Shown: in pieces, positions 27,601-33,600 of the stretch
Layout of the letters: each line of letters opens with the position of its first letter
Position numbering within the stretch: the stretch's first letter is position 1
Origin: Lepidostoma basale
Lineage: Eukaryota; Arthropoda; Insecta; Trichoptera; Lepidostomatidae
Direction: 5' to 3'
Assembly: GCA_022606425.2 (NCBI GenBank)
Contig: JAHDVF020000010.1
Coordinates: 1,860,001 to 1,924,000 of the forward strand
DNA: 64,000 nucleotides
Position numbers and translations under genes: made by a program
The notes under the pieces: generated by a model
The model's database searches: none
What the model was told of the DNA's origin: nothing
What the model saw: only the letters and a program-made list of their open reading frames with translations

Positions 27601-30600
27601 CATTATTGTGCCGGTTGAGTAATGCAACGCAGCAGTCAACGCGCGTTTGTTGATTTGCTTCACTCAATTCGTGAGGTACCCACCTTTCAAGCTTTTTCAC
27701 CTTCCCAATTTGCTTCAAGTGGATTAAAACAGTTTTATCACTAACACCGCAGCCTGCAGCTAACTCGGACGTGGTTTGCGATGGATCCGCTTCCACAATA
27801 GCCTTCAATTCTTCATTATCAACTTTGGTCTCCGGCCGTCCACGGGGCTTGTTCTGCAGGTCGAAATTTCCAGAACGAAAACGTTGGAACCAAAAACGCA
27901 CTGTGTTTTCTTTTGCGGCACCGTCGCCATACACATCATTAATCCTTCGAGCCGTTTCTGCAGCACTGGTGCCACGGTGGAACTCGTACTCGTAAATAAC
28001 GCGATATTTCAAGTTTTCCATTTTGTAAACTGAGTGGCGCAAAGAAAAAAAACAATTGAGGAAAAAACAAATGAATTATAATTTTCGAAACACAAATACT
28101 TGAGTAAATAGCTGTATAAATTTGAATTTGGAATTCCTAACCAAAGAGAAGATATTTGAGATCAAAGTTGCCAGTACGGCAAAACGCCAATTTCAAATGT
28201 AAGGACCTAATAAAACCTTATTTTATCTTGGTACATAACAACAGAGTACATATAAATTGAACGCCAATCTAAGGTTATTTTGTGTTATTTTATTTTATAA
28301 TCAGTTTTTGACTAAAAAGTTTATTCATTGTGAAGTATTATTTAGAAATTTCTCTATTTGATATGATAAAAAAATGTATTTTTTAATAATCTTATATAAT
28401 CGAAATAATAATAAATCAATTTAACCTTTATTTAAATTATAACACAAAAACTGACAGCCTTTTATATATTTTCTTTACATCATTAATTAATTCGAATGAA
28501 AATAATTTTTTTCTAGAAGTTTTATTATAGTTTATGGGAATGATACGTTTCGGCTTTCTAAGGCTTTATCAAATGTCTTATTATTATTCGTCGCTTCTCT
28601 TTACGAAGGAAGCACTGCCAGTGTTAGGGTAAATGGGGACATCACACCTTGGTTTGATATCACAAAGGGTGTTAAGCAGGGCTGCGTGATGTCTCCATGG
28701 TTGTTCAATCTTTATATGGACAAGTGTATGAAAGAACTTAAAGGTATAAATGCTGGTGCTAAGATGAGTGATCTGTCTGTAAATTGTCTGCTTTACGCGG
28801 ACGATGCTGTTCTCGTTGCGGATAGTGCGGACGAATTACAAGTCTTGGTGCCGATAATGTATGAGGTATGCAAGTCAAACGATTTAATGATGAATGTCAG
28901 AAAGTCAAAGGTGATGGTTTTTGAAAGGGAAGAGCAAATGACAGTTTGTAATATAAGTGTGAACGAAGATAACTTGGAGCAGGTGAGTGAATTTGTGAAC
29001 ATGTTCACAGCAGATGGCCGAACGGATAGTGATGTCGAGAGAAGGGTTTGTGCGAATAACAAAGTGAATTAAAAATAGTTAGTGGAAACAAGAATTTATC
29101 AATGAAAGCAAAAACAGTTGTTCACAATGGAGTACTGGTCCCAAGCCCTAATGTATGAAGGATGAGAGCAGAATAAATGCGGTGATGAGGTCCCTAAGAT
29201 GTATGTGTGGTAGAATGATTTACGACAGAATCTCAAATGCTGATATAAGAAAGGAGTGTAGAGCGAAATAAGGTATTATGAACAAAATTATGAAAAGATC
29301 GCTCCGTTGGTTCGGACATATGGAGCGCATGGATGGAGAAAGAATGGACAAGAAAGTATACGTTAATGATGTAAATGGAGTACAGAGTCGAGGTAGACCG
29401 AGGAAAACATGGCATGACCAAATTAATCAAATTTGAAGTCGAAAGAATCGATGTGCGTGTATGATTCGTTGTATGAATGTGGAGGAAGCTAGGATAGAGT
29501 AGTGTGGTGGTCCATTCTCTCTGCCTACCCCTGCGGAGAAATGGCGTGATGGTTTGTTTGTTTGCTTATTATTATTACCAAAAACATTTGATAATTTCTT
29601 AGAAAGGTGAAATATGTTATTCCCATAAATTGATATAAAACAGACGTTTTCATTCGGATTAATTATTTAATATAATCTGGAGTTTACCATTGTTGTTCAA
29701 GAAACAATAAATATTTTCTTTACATTATATTACATAATTTTCCCACCTTAATTTTGAATAGAGATTTCACTAAATGGTATACATATTGTATGACATACAT
29801 ATGTGCATGTATATTTGGAGTGTACATGAACATATGGCTATACCTTTCCTGAAGTCATTATCTGTAGCGCTGTGTGTGTTCATTGAAGGTGGAGATATCG
29901 GAGAACCGTAAGAGTGAAATATTGTTACTAAAAAGTCAGTTGGAAGATGAGAAAGCGTATGTAATGGGTCTACAAAGTGTTTCGGAGCGAGAAAAGTTGG
30001 ATGCCTATAAGGACATCAAGGAGGGATATGAAAGTGTGGTGGCAGAGTTGCAGAGAAGCAACCACGAGATGCATCTGCAGATCGTGAACTCCACGGAAAT
30101 GTTGCACCTCCAGAAGAATGAGAACGCCACCTTAGAAAAGAAACTGTCTAAAATACTCCATTCTCAAAAGAAGCTCGAGAATGCCGAAACATATGAAGCA
30201 TTATTGGTAAACTTTAACTCTTTTTATCAATCAGGTGCACCGTGACATTCTATTGCATTTCACAAATTTTAAATTTCTCCTCACTCATTTTCAAAAAGTT
30301 TTAAAACAAAATTATGCTCAAAGAGTCCATTGTTTTGGCCGAAACACTAGGATACTTTAACATTTATAACACTGGTTTGTTATCACAATTTTTATTATTC
30401 ACTTTTTGAGTGTCGCGACAGCTGTGTCGCCAACCGATGTTGGCATCAATTCCATAATGACAACAACAACAATAACAACAAACCATCACGCCGTTTCCCC
30501 GCAGGGGTTGGCAGAGAGAATGGACCGCCACACTACTCTCCTCTCTAGTTTCCTCCACATTTATACGTCGATTCTTCCGGCTTCTGACATGACCAACCTT

Positions 30601-33600
30601 TAATATTTGATTAATTTGGTCATGCCATGTTTTCCTCTGTCTACCTCGACTCCTTACTCCACTTACATTGTTAACCTATAATGACGAATTAATAATATTC
30701 CATAATGACAAATTTTTTATTAATAAAAAAAACACAATTTTTTCTACTTTTGAGTTTATTTTTCTCGACATGTTTTGAAGGCTTACACCTTCATCAACGG
30801 GATGATGAAGGTGTAAGCCTTCGAAGGATGCCGAGAAAAATAAACTCGAAAGTGGAAAGTGGGTTTTGATTAATAAAAAAAATCGTCAACATTGGAGTTG
30901 TACCAACATCATTTGGCGAAATAGCTGTCGCGTAACTCAAAAAGTTTATAATAAAAATTGTGATATCATAACAGTGTTATAAATTTTAACAGTTAAAATT
31001 TTTGCTCTTTTTACAGGTCTTATATTCATAATTGTATTTTTTATTTATGTTATGTGCTCATGTTTATAAATACGCTAATTTATTGTTATCTGTTATGACT
31101 GTGCATGACCCCTGCTCACTAACACAGAGTAATAATGTTTTTCTTTTCTTGTTTTATCATATTTATTTAAACTTAATAACTGTTTTCATGACTATAAGAT
31201 TGATTCATGACTATACTTATAACATCACAATTAAAATGAGATTTAAAATATCATTTCTACTTGAATCTGTAGTACTTTTATAGCTAAAAAAAAAGTAATG
31301 TAAATTTTTGTTAACTTTTTTGTTTATTTAATTTTTTTCATATTTTGAAATCTTTTTTTTTTTACAGGAATTAGAGAACCTCTTGAGGCGGAATATAAAT
31401 GAGAATATTCAAATGTCTGAAACTGTGAGGGAACTGACTATCGAGAGAAGAGAATTACAGAATAAAGTGAAGATTCTAGAAAGTCAAACCAGAATGGGCG
31501 GCAAGCTCTCCCAATCTCTGGCTGAAATGCCAGAGGAACACGACCAGCAGGTCTGTATAAGCATTTAGGCTATGGTCACACTGAAGTGTTTCGGTTGGTG
31601 ACTCACTTGCTGTATATCCGAAAATGACAGATTGATTTAACCGCCCTACCTTCAGGTTCTTTTCCGAGAAACGTGCAAAAAAGCAGGTTTTTTATTAATG
31701 AAATTTAATTATATATTAATTTTATTTTTTTAAATTACGAAACGTCAAATACTCCGCACACTTCGCCTGCCCCTTGTAAAACTATCATACTTGTGAAGAC
31801 TTGTACTCAAGTATTGTTGGCACACGCTCGTATCCCTAACAGTTTGTACATTTTAGGTACATTACTTTTTCTCAAGCGCGTACATGATACGGGATAGCGC
31901 AGAATGGTACAGTCAAAGTGAACTTATCACGTACGTTCAAATACGTAGGGTGGTTAACAGCGTTGTCAAATTATTTGATTTGAAAATGTCACGCTATTGA
32001 TTAAGCTTTTATATTTACTTTAATTTATGAATTAATCAAGTAACGTAAAGGGCACAAATGATTTGTGATCACAAAGTTAATCATCACAAGGTCAAAAATG
32101 TATAAACTAACATTTAATTTCAAATGAAATATTTTGCTTTCAGTAAAATTGCTTATTAATAAAAAAAAAAAATTATTTTATAAAAAAATTGTCGTTATGG
32201 AATTTATCAAAAAATAATAATTAAATTTTTATGAATTACACTGTTTTTTTCCACTTTTGAGTTTATTTTTCTCAACATGTTTCAAAGGCTAACACCTTCA
32301 TCATCGGGAAAACGATATAAATGAAACAAGATTATATCAACGTGTAAGCCTTCGAAACATGTCGAGAAAAATATACTCAAAAGTGGAAAAAACAGTGTTT
32401 TAATTCATAAAAAAATTGTCATTATGGAATTCTAAAGCATTAATGCCTTAATTTTATCTAAAATTAATAATTTATTGTTAATATGGGTATAATTTAAAAA
32501 ATACTATAAATATGATTGTTTTTTTAGGTTCGTTTTCTATACGGCCGCTATTTGCGAGTGGACAGCTATCGTAAATCCTTGGTTTGGCAGAAACGCTACC
32601 TTATCGGCTTAGCCAACGCTTGTTATCTGTTGCAGTACTGGAAGAACCCCAGCGCCCCCAATACCAAGAGATTCAAGTTTGTTCTTGCAATATTTTCTCA
32701 AAGTGTGTTTAGTTGTATGCTACCAACTATAATAGTAATAATAAGTATTTTGTCATTTTAGGTGTGTAGCTTTCTCGATTATAGCAGTTATCAGGATGAA
32801 ATATCTTGTCAGGAGGTGGCACACGGGTAATAGAATAGGAGCCAATATTCATCTTAATATATCTAACATGTACCCCACGGAACTACGGTGAGTTATTTAA
32901 ACCCTCTAGTACGGTTGGCTACATTTGCATTTCAAAACATTGGTTTTGAACTCAGTGGCGGTACTTCAATACAAGCCGAAAAGCCGGGGCTTGCCTTGAA
33001 AAATCTATATTAAAACAATGTTTTTTGCGCGTTTGAGCCGTCTACAAATTAAATAATATTATTAAAATTTCGCGCGAGTTAAAGCAATTTAATTCGTTGC
33101 GTTGCAAATGACTCGGTTGACATACGCAGAAATGACCTACTTGTATGTTTTGTTCCACTCATACGCGCCGTATTTTATTTCATTCATACGTACCGTATGT
33201 GAGATGCCCGCGAAATTGCAATGTTTTGTTTCATGTTTTCGATGGGCTTCATATTGGGCTTGCAAAATGTAAAAGTTTCTTTGTCGCACTTGTGTATTTT
33301 TTGGCTTGTAATCATATAGCTAGGTGCATATATACCAGAAGATATCTACAATTTTTTGTATGGATATGAAGCCGGGCTTAATCACTCTGAAGTATGTTAC
33401 TATTTGATGTGTCACGAACTTCATTTCTATTGTCAGAATGTTATCTGTCATTTACGTTATGTGTAGAAATGTTATGAAAAGAAAGATTATGTAATTTCTT
33501 TACGAACATTTATTTATAATTCGTGTTTCGGTGTTAACAAATTTATTATTATTGTCTATTTACAGCTTATTTCTTATTTATTATATTTATTCTTGTTTTT

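Larger units (their letters stand above)
30360..30995. mobile_element. Snap-back MITE, family S3, with two nested insertions
   Basis: Outer halves AACACTGGTTTGTTATCACA / TTGTGATATCATAACAGTGT, with GTCGCGACAGCTGTGTCGCC and GGCGAAATAGCTGTCGCG near the centre. Split by a LINE tail (30464-30696) and an S1 snap-back (30735-30870). An uninterrupted relative is 40980-41175. Confidence 0.7.
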
